This document shows positions 27,213-34,925 of a stretch of DNA of 52,592 nt, piece after piece. Numbering within the stretch: position 1 is the first letter of the stretch; the number at the start of each line of letters is the position of its first letter. Under the pieces are notes generated by a model. The model was not told the origin of the DNA, did no database searches, and saw only the letters and a program-made list of their open reading frames with translations. This stretch comes from an uncultured Lachnospiraceae bacterium (GTDB lineage Bacteria; Bacillota; Clostridia; Lachnospirales; Lachnospiraceae). The stretch lies in contig CAJULG010000014.1 in NCBI GenBank assembly GCA_910587045.1, positions 1-52,592 of the forward strand, given 5' to 3'. The position numbers were made by a program, and so were the translations under genes.

Positions 27213-27455
27213 TTACCAAAGTCTACTGTCATGTCTATCCTCATTTGAAGAAACAGACTGCAATACCTCTGCAAATAAACATGAATGCTTACAGGATTGC
27301 AATCGGATTCCATACTGACTCAATGATACAGCTTTCAGAAGCTTGATTCCCTGCGTCAAGGGCAAAATATCCACTGCCTTCGGCAATGCTGATGACATGT
27401 TCATATAAGGTGGCAAAAGATAACTAAAGGTTTCTGTTTCTGCCCGCCGGATCAT
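27213..27455 (-). pseudogene. Remnant of an ABC-2 type permease C-terminus
   Basis: An 80-codon frame contains YLLPPYMNMSSALPKAVDIL, then PLTQGIKLLKAVSLS. This is the conserved ending of ABC-2 permeases, where a P-Y/M helix leads to LPLTQGI-LLKxxSL. The rest of the permease is absent and the tail shows no family pattern. No ribosome-binding site fits. It is probably a truncated, decaying fragment. Confidence 0.4.
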
Positions 27456-27545
27456 TTGATTCCTGGAATTTACTTTAGCCCCTGATCTGAATTGTTGTTT
27501 CCATATTTTGTACCTCCTTTATTGAGGCACGCTATTCTTACCATC

Positions 27546-28586
27546 TTATCTCAGGCAGATGGTAAGAATAGGATTTTTCAGTATACTGCCCTGACAGTTA
27601 AATATCAAATTGGCTTTTTCAAATGCCGGTTCTATATCCTGCTTGATCAGTTCTATTCTATCTCCTGCCCTTGGTACAAAAAGAGCCGAAATAGAAATCA
27701 CCAGCTTTTTCTTCGTGTTTACATAGATTATGTTACCTCCATCCCCCATTGCTGCATAACCATCTTCATTTACCCACCACAGATATCCATAGGGCAGATT
27801 TTCTTTTTTCCATCGGCTGTGTTCTATCGTACTGTCCTCTATCCATTTTGAGGAAATAACCTGCTTTCCCTCCCACATACCGCCATTCAGATATAACTGC
27901 CCGATCTTTGCCATATCCATAGGTGTAAGCGTAAGCCCCCAGCCTGCCATATGAATTCCCATGGCATCTGTAACCCATCCGCTAATATCTGTTGACTGGT
28001 TAAATGCCATTTGATCCTCTTTGCTTTTAAATAACAAATCGTTTTCCACTTTAATCCCAAGGGGTTGAAATAAATTCTCTGTAGCAAAATCTAATACGGA
28101 CTGCCCTGTTGCTTTCACTAAAATTCCCGATAAAATATCCGGCCCGATCAACGGGGCATATCGGAATACTCCTATCTTCCCACGGCCGCCTAATAAATCA
28201 AGTGAAAATTTTACCCGGTCACTGCTTGTAAAGTATTTTATATAAGGTGCAAAAAACCGGTATTTATAAGGTGCTGTCATAGTCAACATATCTTTTAGTG
28301 TAATATTCTGTATTGTATTCTCTCCCCTTTTCACCTTGTATTCCGGAAAGTAATCCAGCACTTTCACGTCAATATTTTTTAAATATCCTTTATCCAGAGC
28401 AATTCCAATCAATATTGAAATAATGCTTTTTGTCACGGAATAGATGTGAACGCGGCTATTCGCTGTGCAGTCCTTAAAGTATTTTTCATAGGATACAACG
28501 CCATCTTTTATTATGACGATACCTGTGGTATTTCCATATTTACTGCTTATAATCTGTTCCAACTCTTTCATTTTTATCTGATTCAT
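27546..28586 (-). CDS. Beta-lactamase-fold serine hydrolase (class C / EstB type)
   Basis: A 346-residue protein of the beta-lactamase/DD-peptidase clan. The catalytic SxxK is SVTKS (about residue 50-54), followed by the helix IISILIGIALDKGYLKNIDV. A YxN-type motif appears as YAP in the loop about 155, and the third motif region is GGNIIYVN. There is no signal peptide, so it is likely cytoplasmic and more probably an esterase or amide hydrolase than a secreted beta-lactamase. AGAGGAAG precedes the ATG. It lies 42 bases after the MerR gene on the same strand and is likely co-transcribed and controlled by it. Confidence 0.88.
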   Translation of the reverse strand: MNQIKMKELEQIISSKYGNTTGIVIIKDGVVSYEKYFKDCTANSRVHIYSVTKSIISILIGIALDKGYLKNIDVKVLDYFPEYKVKRGENTIQNITLKDMLTMTAPYKYRFFAPYIKYFTSSDRVKFSLDLLGGRGKIGVFRYAPLIGPDILSGILVKATGQSVLDFATENLFQPLGIKVENDLLFKSKEDQMAFNQSTDISGWVTDAMGIHMAGWGLTLTPMDMAKIGQLYLNGGMWEGKQVISSKWIEDSTIEHSRWKKENLPYGYLWWVNEDGYAAMGDGGNIIYVNTKKKLVISISALFVPRAGDRIELIKQDIEPAFEKANLIFNCQGSILKNPILTICLR

Positions 28587-28628
28587 ACGTTCTTCCTCTC
28601 ATGCACTTCACAATATCTGCCTGCCATT

Positions 28629-29462
28629 TCAGTCTTTTGAAACTCTCTTTTTAACCGGATAATAGACCTCCGTAACAAGTTCACTTTCCTTTAAAACCTC
28701 TGTTGGATCTGTTACATATACCTCATACAACGCATTACTGTTCTCATAACCTTCCCTTTCTGCCCATTCTATTTGTTTTGCATAGACAGAAGAAAGTTGT
28801 AAATATGACCCATGTACAACTGTTTTCAGACATAATCCAGGGCAGAAATCTCTTGTTCCAGTTGCATACTCCTTTATAGGGATTGCAAACTCTGTATCTA
28901 ATCCAAATGGGGTATACTCATCTCCATGAAACAGTACCATTGGCGGAGCGGCCGCTGTCAGTTTCTTCTCTTCCATTTTCCGAAATAGCTGCCCAAAGCA
29001 AGTACCATACTCTTCTGAAAACTCATGTTCTAAAACATTCTTCCGTATCGAAAGAAGATACATCATCGGTATCTCGACCAGTTGTACATTAATGTCTTCC
29101 ATATAGGACATAATGGATTTTCCGTTTCTCAAATTTGACAGATCGCTGTCTATCTGATGCAGTGTATCTTCAAATTTCTGTACCTTTACCGCAATCTCCT
29201 TTTTCTTTTTATTCAGTGCAGTAAAAAGTACCTCATCAATCTGTTCTTCTGAATCTAATATTGATTTGATTTCCTCCAAAGAAAAGCAATAAGCCTTCAG
29301 ACGATTGATCAGCAGCATTTTCTCCAGTTGATTGATGGAATAATATCGGTAGCCATTTTCCGGATTGATTTCACCCGGCAGTAGTAAACCGATTTCAGCA
29401 TAATATCTAAGCGTTTTTGTAGACACCCTGCATATGTTTGAAAACTCTCCGATTGTAAGCAT
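28629..29462 (-). CDS. MerR-family regulator with GyrI-like effector domain
   Basis: A 277-residue regulator. The N-terminal winged helix has the MerR signature (MLTIGEFSNICRVSTKTLRY, then ENGYRYYSINQLEKM), followed by a coiled-coil dimer helix (about 75-120). A C-terminal GyrI/BmrR-like ligand pocket follows (YGTCFGQLFRKMEE, then FDTEFAIPIKEY-like strands). Such regulators bind lipophilic drugs and twist the promoter DNA to activate it. A 19-bp-spaced promoter with a dyad lies directly upstream. GAAGGAGG precedes the ATG. It probably controls itself and the serine hydrolase downstream. Confidence 0.93.
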   Translation of the reverse strand: MLTIGEFSNICRVSTKTLRYYAEIGLLLPGEINPENGYRYYSINQLEKMLLINRLKAYCFSLEEIKSILDSEEQIDEVLFTALNKKKKEIAVKVQKFEDTLHQIDSDLSNLRNGKSIMSYMEDINVQLVEIPMMYLLSIRKNVLEHEFSEEYGTCFGQLFRKMEEKKLTAAAPPMVLFHGDEYTPFGLDTEFAIPIKEYATGTRDFCPGLCLKTVVHGSYLQLSSVYAKQIEWAEREGYENSNALYEVYVTDPTEVLKESELVTEVYYPVKKRVSKD

Positions 29463-29486
29463 ATGCGAACCCCTCCTTCCAGGTTC

Positions 29487-29517
29487 AGTATAAACTTTAC
29501 CCTAAGGGGAAAGTCAA
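29487..29517 (-). promoter_or_regulatory. MerR-type promoter with 19-bp spacer
   Basis: On the minus strand TTGACT (29517-29512) and TATACT (29492-29487) are separated by 19 bp, the spacing typical of MerR-activated promoters. The spacer is a near-perfect dyad (ACTTTACCCTAAGGGGAAAGT on the plus strand differs by one pair), the expected operator. It lies 25 bases before the MerR gene, so autoregulation is likely. Confidence 0.85.
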
Positions 29518-29701
29518 CGGCACTTTTAATGCCCCGCTCAGTCGTTTGTATGAGGTAGAGCGCTCTCCCTTTCAGGGTAGTAGCATTTTAGTTGAATAAA
29601 AAAAGATTTGCAAGCGATATTACTCTGAAAGATAAAATATTTCATGTTTCAACATGTTATCTCACTCCAAAAGTAGTGAATATGCTTCCACACAGTAAAA
29701 C
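29518..29701. other. Non-coding junction between resident genes and the recombinase element
   Basis: No gene is seen. The stretch holds a short hairpin-like segment near 29557-29578 (GAGCGCTCTC and a nearby CCCTTTCAGGG). It also has the 11-mer CATTTTAGTTG at 29584-29594, which recurs at 3-13 and inverted at 63-73. Since a serine recombinase lies just to the right, one end of its element may fall here. I cannot place the exact crossover. Confidence 0.3.
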
Positions 29702-29749
29702 AAAAAATACGGGAGCCTGAACAATTTTTTCATACTGTTCCAACTCCCG
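29702..29749 (-). terminator. Terminator after the recombinase and Cys-rich genes
   Basis: CGGGAG (29710-29715) pairs with CTCCCG (29744-29749), with a second pairing inside (TGAACA with TGTTCC, one mismatch). On the minus strand the stem is followed by TATTTTTTG. It lies 28 bases after the Cys-rich gene stop. Confidence 0.8.
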
Positions 29750-29777
29750 CAAAACGCTTGTTTTCTGCACTCTTCTT

Positions 29778-29939
29778 CTATTCTATTTCTCCATCTGCGA
29801 CATCAGCACGACACACTCCACATGTGTCGGGACACTCCCATGAACACAAATCATTTGCCACGTCTGTGCCGCATGAACACATTTTTCCAGTCTCTGTTAT
29901 TTCGGTTCCATCAACAACTTTTGTCAGCTTTCTCTCCAT
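29778..29939 (-). CDS. 53-residue Cys-rich protein coupled to the recombinase
   Basis: A small acidic protein with six cysteines, as a CxC (Cys 21, 23), then Cys 32, 36, 40 and 43. The second half, LCSWECPDTCGVCRADVADG, looks like a metal-binding knuckle. The pattern suggests a zinc or iron site but is not a standard rubredoxin (CPxCG) or zinc ribbon. The ATG at 29939 begins one base after the recombinase stop, so it is probably translated by coupling. A terminator follows. The close link suggests a helper for recombination, such as a directionality factor or stabiliser. That is inference, since no function can be read from the sequence. Confidence 0.6.
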   Translation of the reverse strand: MERKLTKVVDGTEITETGKMCSCGTDVANDLCSWECPDTCGVCRADVADGEIE

Positions 29940-29940
29940 C

Positions 29941-31644
29941 TTAAGACACCTTATTTCCTTTCTTCAATTCCTTCTGAGTTGCTTTGTAGTGCTCCTTAGC
30001 ATTTGGAATGGTTCCCGACTGGTTTCCCTTTAGCACAAAGGTCAGCTTGTAGGGGTCGGGATTTCCTTCCTCGTCAAAGCCTCCAACCAGAACCTTCTCA
30101 ATAATACTCTCAAACACCACTCGGTCAAATTCGTCCAGAACCTGCTCACTGCTTAGTGTCTCACGAAGTGCTGACATTCGCTTGCCAACATCTTTCTGTT
30201 TGTTAATTGACTCTTCCAAAAGATGTCTTCTCTCGGAAAGAGTATGAAGTTTACGGGTAAATTCAAGTACCTTTTCATCATAAACTTCCTTACTTATTGT
30301 ACCATCAATGAGCATATCTGTCATTCGAGATTTTTTTGATTCCAAAGAAGAAATGTCCTTATCAAGCTGTTGCTTCTTACGAACCTCCTCTGCATTGTTC
30401 AAAGCCTCCTCCACATTCGACATGACTAAATCCAGCACATCATCAAAATTTCCTGCCAGCAATCCGAAGGCTTCCAAAAAAGCTCCTTCCAAAATCGCCT
30501 CATCAATGGCTTTGCAGTGTGGACAATTCTTAATTCCATTCTTGGTGGCATTCATACACTGCCATACGGGCTTTTCGTAAATAGAACTGCTGTGCCTTGT
30601 CCTTCTTGTAAGCTTATGCCCACAATAGTTGCACTCACACATGCTGCTGAAAGCATATTGACGGGTATAACGCTCCCTGTTTCCACTGGTCTCCATAATT
30701 TTATTTTTAGAACGCTTCATGCGGATGCGCTCTGCCTCATCCCACACCTCTCTGGAAACGATAGGCTCATGGTGATCTCTGATATAAAACTGGTCCTGTT
30801 CACCCATATTAGCAAGTCTACGCTTACTGATAGGATCGGTAGTAAAGGTTTTCCCAAGAAGAACATCACCCTTGTACTTTTCATTCTTGATAATTCCCAT
30901 CACTCCGTGAGTGTGCCAGCTTACTTCACCCTTCTTATTTCTCCTGCCAAGCTCCATCAGCCGATGGGCTATGGTTGTTGTTCCATATCCCTGAAGGTAC
31001 AAATCATAAATCATTCGCACCGTTTCCGCCTCATATTCATTGACCGTCAGGCTCTTGTCCTCCGGGTGATAATCATAACCAAGACAACCGTTGAAGCCAA
31101 TCAGCTCACCACGCTTCATTTTCATCTTAAGTCCCATGGTAACATTCTTGGATAAAGACTCAACCTCCTGCTGTGCCAGAGAACTCATGATTGTCAAAAG
31201 CATCTCTCCCTGCATATCCAAAGTGCTGATGTTTTCTTTTTCAAAAATAATACCGATATTCTTATCCTTAAGCATTCTGGAATACTGTAAGGTATCCAGC
31301 GTATTTCTGGCAAATCGGGATATGGACTTAGTCAGAATCAAATCAATCTCACCATTTAAGCATCGGTTAATCATTTCCTGAAATCCGGTTCGCTTGTCGG
31401 TCTTGGTTCCGGTAATCGCCTCATCAGCAAAAATCCCGGCGTTAACCCATTCGGGATTCTCACCAATTTTCTCTTCATAATAAAGCTTCTGGGATTCAAA
31501 GCTGCCTAACTGGTCATCATCATCCGTAGATACTCTGACATAGGCTGCCACACGAATCCTTTCCACTGTTATCGGGTTACTTCTTACCCTGCCCCTGCTG
31601 TTAGGAGCAGTTCTTGTTGCTTCTAAAACTTGTACTTCCTGCAT
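29941..31644 (-). CDS. Large serine recombinase (site-specific integrase)
   Basis: A 567-residue recombinase that exchanges DNA strands through a serine-DNA link. The resolvase domain (about 30-185) carries the catalytic Ser 39 in AAYVRVSTDDDDQLGSFESQ, plus the conserved LTKSISRFARNTLDTL segment. A recombinase domain (about 200-310) and a zinc ribbon (about 335-380, CECNYCGHKL and CPHC) follow, then a long coiled coil (about 415-485). I prefer the ATG at 31644, with AGGAGG 8 bases upstream, over that at 31665. It resembles TnpX-like and ICE recombinases of Clostridia. It would insert and excise the island that probably extends to the right. Confidence 0.94.
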   Translation of the reverse strand: MQEVQVLEATRTAPNSRGRVRSNPITVERIRVAAYVRVSTDDDDQLGSFESQKLYYEEKIGENPEWVNAGIFADEAITGTKTDKRTGFQEMINRCLNGEIDLILTKSISRFARNTLDTLQYSRMLKDKNIGIIFEKENISTLDMQGEMLLTIMSSLAQQEVESLSKNVTMGLKMKMKRGELIGFNGCLGYDYHPEDKSLTVNEYEAETVRMIYDLYLQGYGTTTIAHRLMELGRRNKKGEVSWHTHGVMGIIKNEKYKGDVLLGKTFTTDPISKRRLANMGEQDQFYIRDHHEPIVSREVWDEAERIRMKRSKNKIMETSGNRERYTRQYAFSSMCECNYCGHKLTRRTRHSSSIYEKPVWQCMNATKNGIKNCPHCKAIDEAILEGAFLEAFGLLAGNFDDVLDLVMSNVEEALNNAEEVRKKQQLDKDISSLESKKSRMTDMLIDGTISKEVYDEKVLEFTRKLHTLSERRHLLEESINKQKDVGKRMSALRETLSSEQVLDEFDRVVFESIIEKVLVGGFDEEGNPDPYKLTFVLKGNQSGTIPNAKEHYKATQKELKKGNKVS

Positions 31645-31783
31645 AATAAAATCCTCCTGTTTCAAATCTGTTATAATAAAAATGATGCCAACAACAAGTA
31701 AGTTACCTTGTATGCTGACATCATAAATGAAAAATCAAATGTTAACGAATGTACGACAAAATAATTTCTGCACACTCATAAAA

Positions 31784-31936
31784 TTACGCCGCCATTGGAT
31801 CATCCTCACGAATAATGAGAAATCTGTCCATCAGCTTGTTTCTTGCTATGGTATACTCTGCTTCGGTAATCAGCTCCATACGAACCGCCTTACGAAGCAA
31901 AGCCATACACTTTGCAAATTCCATCTCCTTCGTCAT
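31784..31936 (-). CDS. Small SHOCT-like protein upstream of the recombinase
   Basis: A 50-residue protein with AGGAGGTG just before the ATG at 31936, a strong site that supports translation. The sequence MEFAKCMALLRKAVRMELIT, EAEYTIARNKLMDRF has the SHOCT pattern: a helix with LL-KA, a turn, then ITEAEYxxxxxKLM. SHOCT segments are short oligomerisation tails and occur in mobile-element proteins next to recombinases. It precedes the recombinase by about 140 bases on the same strand and may be in its operon. Function is unknown. Confidence 0.65.
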   Translation of the reverse strand: MTKEMEFAKCMALLRKAVRMELITEAEYTIARNKLMDRFLIIREDDPMAA

Positions 31937-32084
31937 CTGCTACACCTCCTCACTTTTATTTCTGCGTTATCACCTTCTTTCCATAAGAAATTGGCTTATT
32001 CAAGAAAATTTCTGACAAAAGTTGTTAGACCGTTTTGGCTTCCATTCGCATCCTATGCCGTCAGCGTTACAACTGACCTTTAGC

Positions 32085-32228
32085 TTATTGCCTGTGGGCT
32101 ACTCCTGCTCGAGTTCCTTTCCTACCCTTGACGGAAGTGTCTTCCCTCGCTCCGCTTGATTGCTCAAGCCTCTTCGCAAGGTCTGTTAACATAGAATACA
32201 GCTCATGAATCCGTTTCCGGATTGTTTT
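32085..32228 (-). pseudogene. C-terminal remnant of a mobile-element gene
   Basis: A frame open from 32228 to the stop at 32085 reads KTIRKRIHELYSMLTDLAKR, LEQSSGARED and a basic tail. The amphipathic helix looks like a real protein end, but no site fits the only internal ATG (32192, 35 residues). The frame is cut at a TGA at 32229. It lies upstream of the SHOCT-like and recombinase genes on the same strand. It is likely a gene truncated when the defence genes at right were joined to the element. Confidence 0.4.
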
Positions 32229-32356
32229 TCAAGGTTCAAATTCAATAAAGTTTATATAGAACATTTGTTTGTAGTATGTTATAATATTCATGTAGCTCTT
32301 CCATTTGCCTGCTGGCTCGTGGCGGCTACGTTTTCATGGGTTAATGATACGAAATT
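32229..32356 (+). other. Promoter and small hairpin upstream of the NB-ARC gene
   Basis: A TATAAT lies at 32280-32285 with a weak -35 near 32257. From the expected start site the transcript would begin with GTAGC (32292-32296), which can pair with GCTAC (32325-32329). A GTTTT stretch follows. The arrangement, promoter then short hairpin RNA then defence gene, mirrors the one before abiF at 34792-34897. No protein gene is seen here. Confidence in a functional RNA is low. Confidence 0.35.
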
Positions 32357-32399
32357 TTGACCGGGATTATCATTGACAGAGACTTGACCAAAAGTTGAC
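32357..32399 (+). repeat. TTGAC iterons before the NB-ARC gene
   Basis: TTGAC occurs at 32373-32377, 32384-32388 and 32395-32399, at exact 11-bp steps, with a further copy at 32357-32361. Three sites on one helix face, 22 bases before the start codon, suggest a binding site for a regulator or recombinase. The same half-site (as GGTCAA) clusters at 1025-1051. Confidence 0.45.
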
Positions 32400-32421
32400 A
32401 AAATAGATTGGAAGTGAAAAA

Positions 32422-34766
32422 TTGCAGAACCGGATTACCTTCTCCAACGTGATTGGAGTGTTATTAGAAAATAAAAAGAAAACCTATGCACAGTACCAAA
32501 TGATTGAAGATATCTTCTATGACTGCCTGTGCAATATGGATTTATTTGAAAAAGATGACTTTGAGAAAAATGTTACCTACAGCAGATGGTGTACCGGGGA
32601 CCGCCCTATTCCCAAAGAGATATTGTCCTTTTATGACAATGCCGGATTTGACGGTATTCAGGATAACATTCAGGATGATGTAATCCCAAACCTTATCAAT
32701 ATGCCTGCCACAAGGAAATTGCTTTTGGAATTGGCTACAGACAGTGGGGATGTAATCGGTATCGAAAAAACCGATGAATTTGCAAGGATAACCGATGACG
32801 CAGAACTTATCACTGCCCTTATACGCTATGCCATTTTAAACGACCATGACAGCAAGCATACTCTGCTATCCCCTGACCTATCAGATATTCTGCTGAGTAA
32901 CAGACTTCCTTCTGCCAACCGCTATTTTATTGGACGAAAAGAGGAACTGAAGGCTGTTACTAAGGCATTACAGGACCATAATCCTGTATTTATCACCGGA
33001 ACTGCAGGTATGGGTAAAAGTGAATTGGTAAAGACCTATGCCAAGAAGAACGAAAAGAAATACACAAATATCATTCATCTGTTTTATGATGGTGACTTGA
33101 AGAAAAGTGTTGCTCACATGGAATTTAACGATGATACCGCTGATATGAGCGAAGAAATGCTTTTTGACAAGCATATGAGAATATTAAAAAAGCTCCACTC
33201 TGACAGTTTGATTATCATTGATAACTTCAATGTTCTGCCAAAAGAGGATGCTTTCTTCAAGGAATTTGTAAAATTGAATTGTAAGATATTAGTTACCAGT
33301 CGTTGCAATATTTCACAATATGAGGCGAAAAAATTTCTGAAATGGATGCAGATACTGAGCTTGTAGAATTGTTTTATAAGCATTGCCCTTCTGCAAAGAG
33401 TTCTGAAGATGTGGTAAAGGAGATTATTCAGACGGTAGGTTGCCACACTCTTACGGTTTGCCTGTCTGCATTATCTCTAACAGCCAGTGGCATGGAGCCG
33501 GAAGAACTGCTGGCTGAATTGAAAACCTGTGGGCTGAATATTGCCTCCGGGGAAGATGTGGAACTATATAAGGATAATGATTTCACTGACGGACTGATGA
33601 TAGAGCATTTACGCAAGCTCCTACAGCTTGGTAACTTATCCAATCAGCAATTGGACATTCTGCGTAATCTGTCCCTGCTACCGGTTGCCGGTGTATTAAA
33701 GAATAGCTTTAAGAACTGGATGAAGCTTGATAACCTCACAGATGTAAACCACCTTATTAAGTACGGATTTATCAATGAAGATACAGATAACAAGAAAATC
33801 AGCCTGCATCCGCTGTTGCAGGAAGTGATTGCTATTGAAACCGTGCCAACAGATACCGCCTGCCGTACCATGTTGGACAGCCTCCACCTTATCTGTCTGG
33901 CACACGGCTTGGAACTACGCAGACCGGAAAATATCATAGCTTCTCTTATCAGTGTGTCAGAGCGTATTGTTGTGGATGATGGTTCCTATTTCCTACTGTT
34001 CTTACAGGATATGTTCCCTTATCTGGACAAATATCTGGTATCAGATTACCTGCCGAAGCTTACTGAAAGAATCAGCTATGTTATGGACGAATACAAGCTA
34101 GAGTCTCCTTGCGACAAGGCACTGCTACTGGATTATAAGGCAGAATGTTTTCTGTTAAAAAAGGATTATGGAAACGCAGTTAAGAAACGTGAAAAAGCAA
34201 TCAGCATCATGGAAAAGCTTCATACTAAGGATGCAGATATGCGAAATGCCAACCTGCTATCCAATCTGTACAACAACCTTTCCAACACTTATCTGCTGAT
34301 GAAACGAGGGAATGAGGCAGCCAAGGCATTGCGTACTGCTTTTGATATCCGTATGGAATATGCGCACTTAGGGCTGACCGAATCCCATGATTCCTTGCAA
34401 CAGATGATGAACCTTATCAATATGCTGTTGCTGGCAAAAGATGTAGACAATGCAAAAATTGTACTGGAGCAATATGAAACCTTGGTATTGGAACATCTGT
34501 CGGATACCTCTCTGGATTATGGTATCTGTAAGCTGAGTCATGGGATTATTGATATGATGGAAGGGAAGCCGGAACCAGCGGAGATGAATCTGCTTGGGGC
34601 TGAGAGCATTATTGGAAATGCTGTAGGAACAGATAATGACTATATGAGGACGACCTATCGGTATCTGAATAATCTGTATGCACGGTGGAAGAAGCCGGAG
34701 AAGGCGATTGAATATAGGGATAAGTATTTTAACACAAACAGAATAACTACAAATAAAAACGCATAA
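32422..34766 (+). pseudogene. NB-ARC STAND NTPase with TPR domain, frameshifted
   Basis: Two frames (32422-33366 and 33324-34766) make one protein of about 780 residues. It starts at a TTG with GGAAGTG upstream. After an uncharacterised helical N-terminus (about 1-160) comes an NB-ARC domain with Walker A GTAGMGKSE (193-201), Walker B LIIIDNF (263-269) and a sensor ILVTSRCN. The second frame continues with the NB-ARC helical part and TPR-like helices (YGNAVKKREKAISIMEKLH). The break lies at six A bases, 33328-33333. A seventh A would restore the frame through KKISEMDADTELVELF. Such STAND proteins often sense phage and trigger cell death. It may be a true mutation, phase variation, or a sequencing error. 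Confidence 0.8.
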
Positions 34767-34791
34767 ACTATCAATACCACTAAAAATCCAT

Positions 34792-34820
34792 TTGACAGCT
34801 TTTGTCTTCGATGGTATATT
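34792..34820 (+). promoter_or_regulatory. Promoter of the abiF-type RNA
   Basis: TTGACA (34792-34797), a 17-bp spacer and TATATT (34815-34820) form a near-consensus promoter. Transcription would begin about 34827, directly at the structured RNA before abiF. Confidence 0.8.
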
Positions 34821-34826
34821 ATATTT

Positions 34827-34897
34827 AGTGGTTGTGCTGCGGAAACTTGCGATGCCCGCAGCCGGTGGAGTTCCATGCGTGGGCTCCACTTTTTTTA
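34827..34897 (+). ncRNA. Structured RNA upstream of abiF (abiF RNA type)
   Basis: The transcript of about 70 bases holds two hairpins. Hairpin 1 pairs GCTGCGG (34836-34842) with CCGCAGC (34856-34862) around a 13-base loop. Hairpin 2 pairs GTGGAG (34865-34870) with CTCCAC (34884-34889) and is followed by seven T, a clear terminator. It has its own strong promoter and lies 29 bases before the abiF start. From the literature I recall a conserved abiF RNA motif located just upstream of abiF genes. Position and shape fit it. An antitoxin-like role is inference. Confidence 0.7.
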
Positions 34898-34925
34898 TAC
34901 CACAACATAGGAAGAAGGGGTACAT

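Noticed and set aside
27546..28586. Secreted resistance beta-lactamase
   Set aside because: It has no signal peptide or the usual KTG, and sits under a MerR regulator away from the BlaI operators. An esterase-like hydrolase is more likely.
33322..33341. Programmed -1 ribosomal frameshift in the NB-ARC gene
   Set aside because: The A run is read in frame as GCG AAA AAA TTT. This does not form a canonical X XXY YYZ slip site, and I see no clear downstream stem. A length change in the A tract explains the break better, although low-level slippage cannot be excluded.
34368..34925. 185-codon minus-strand frame over the NB-ARC end and abiF RNA
   Set aside because: It is antisense to TPR-coding sequence and crosses the terminator. 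No family pattern is seen.
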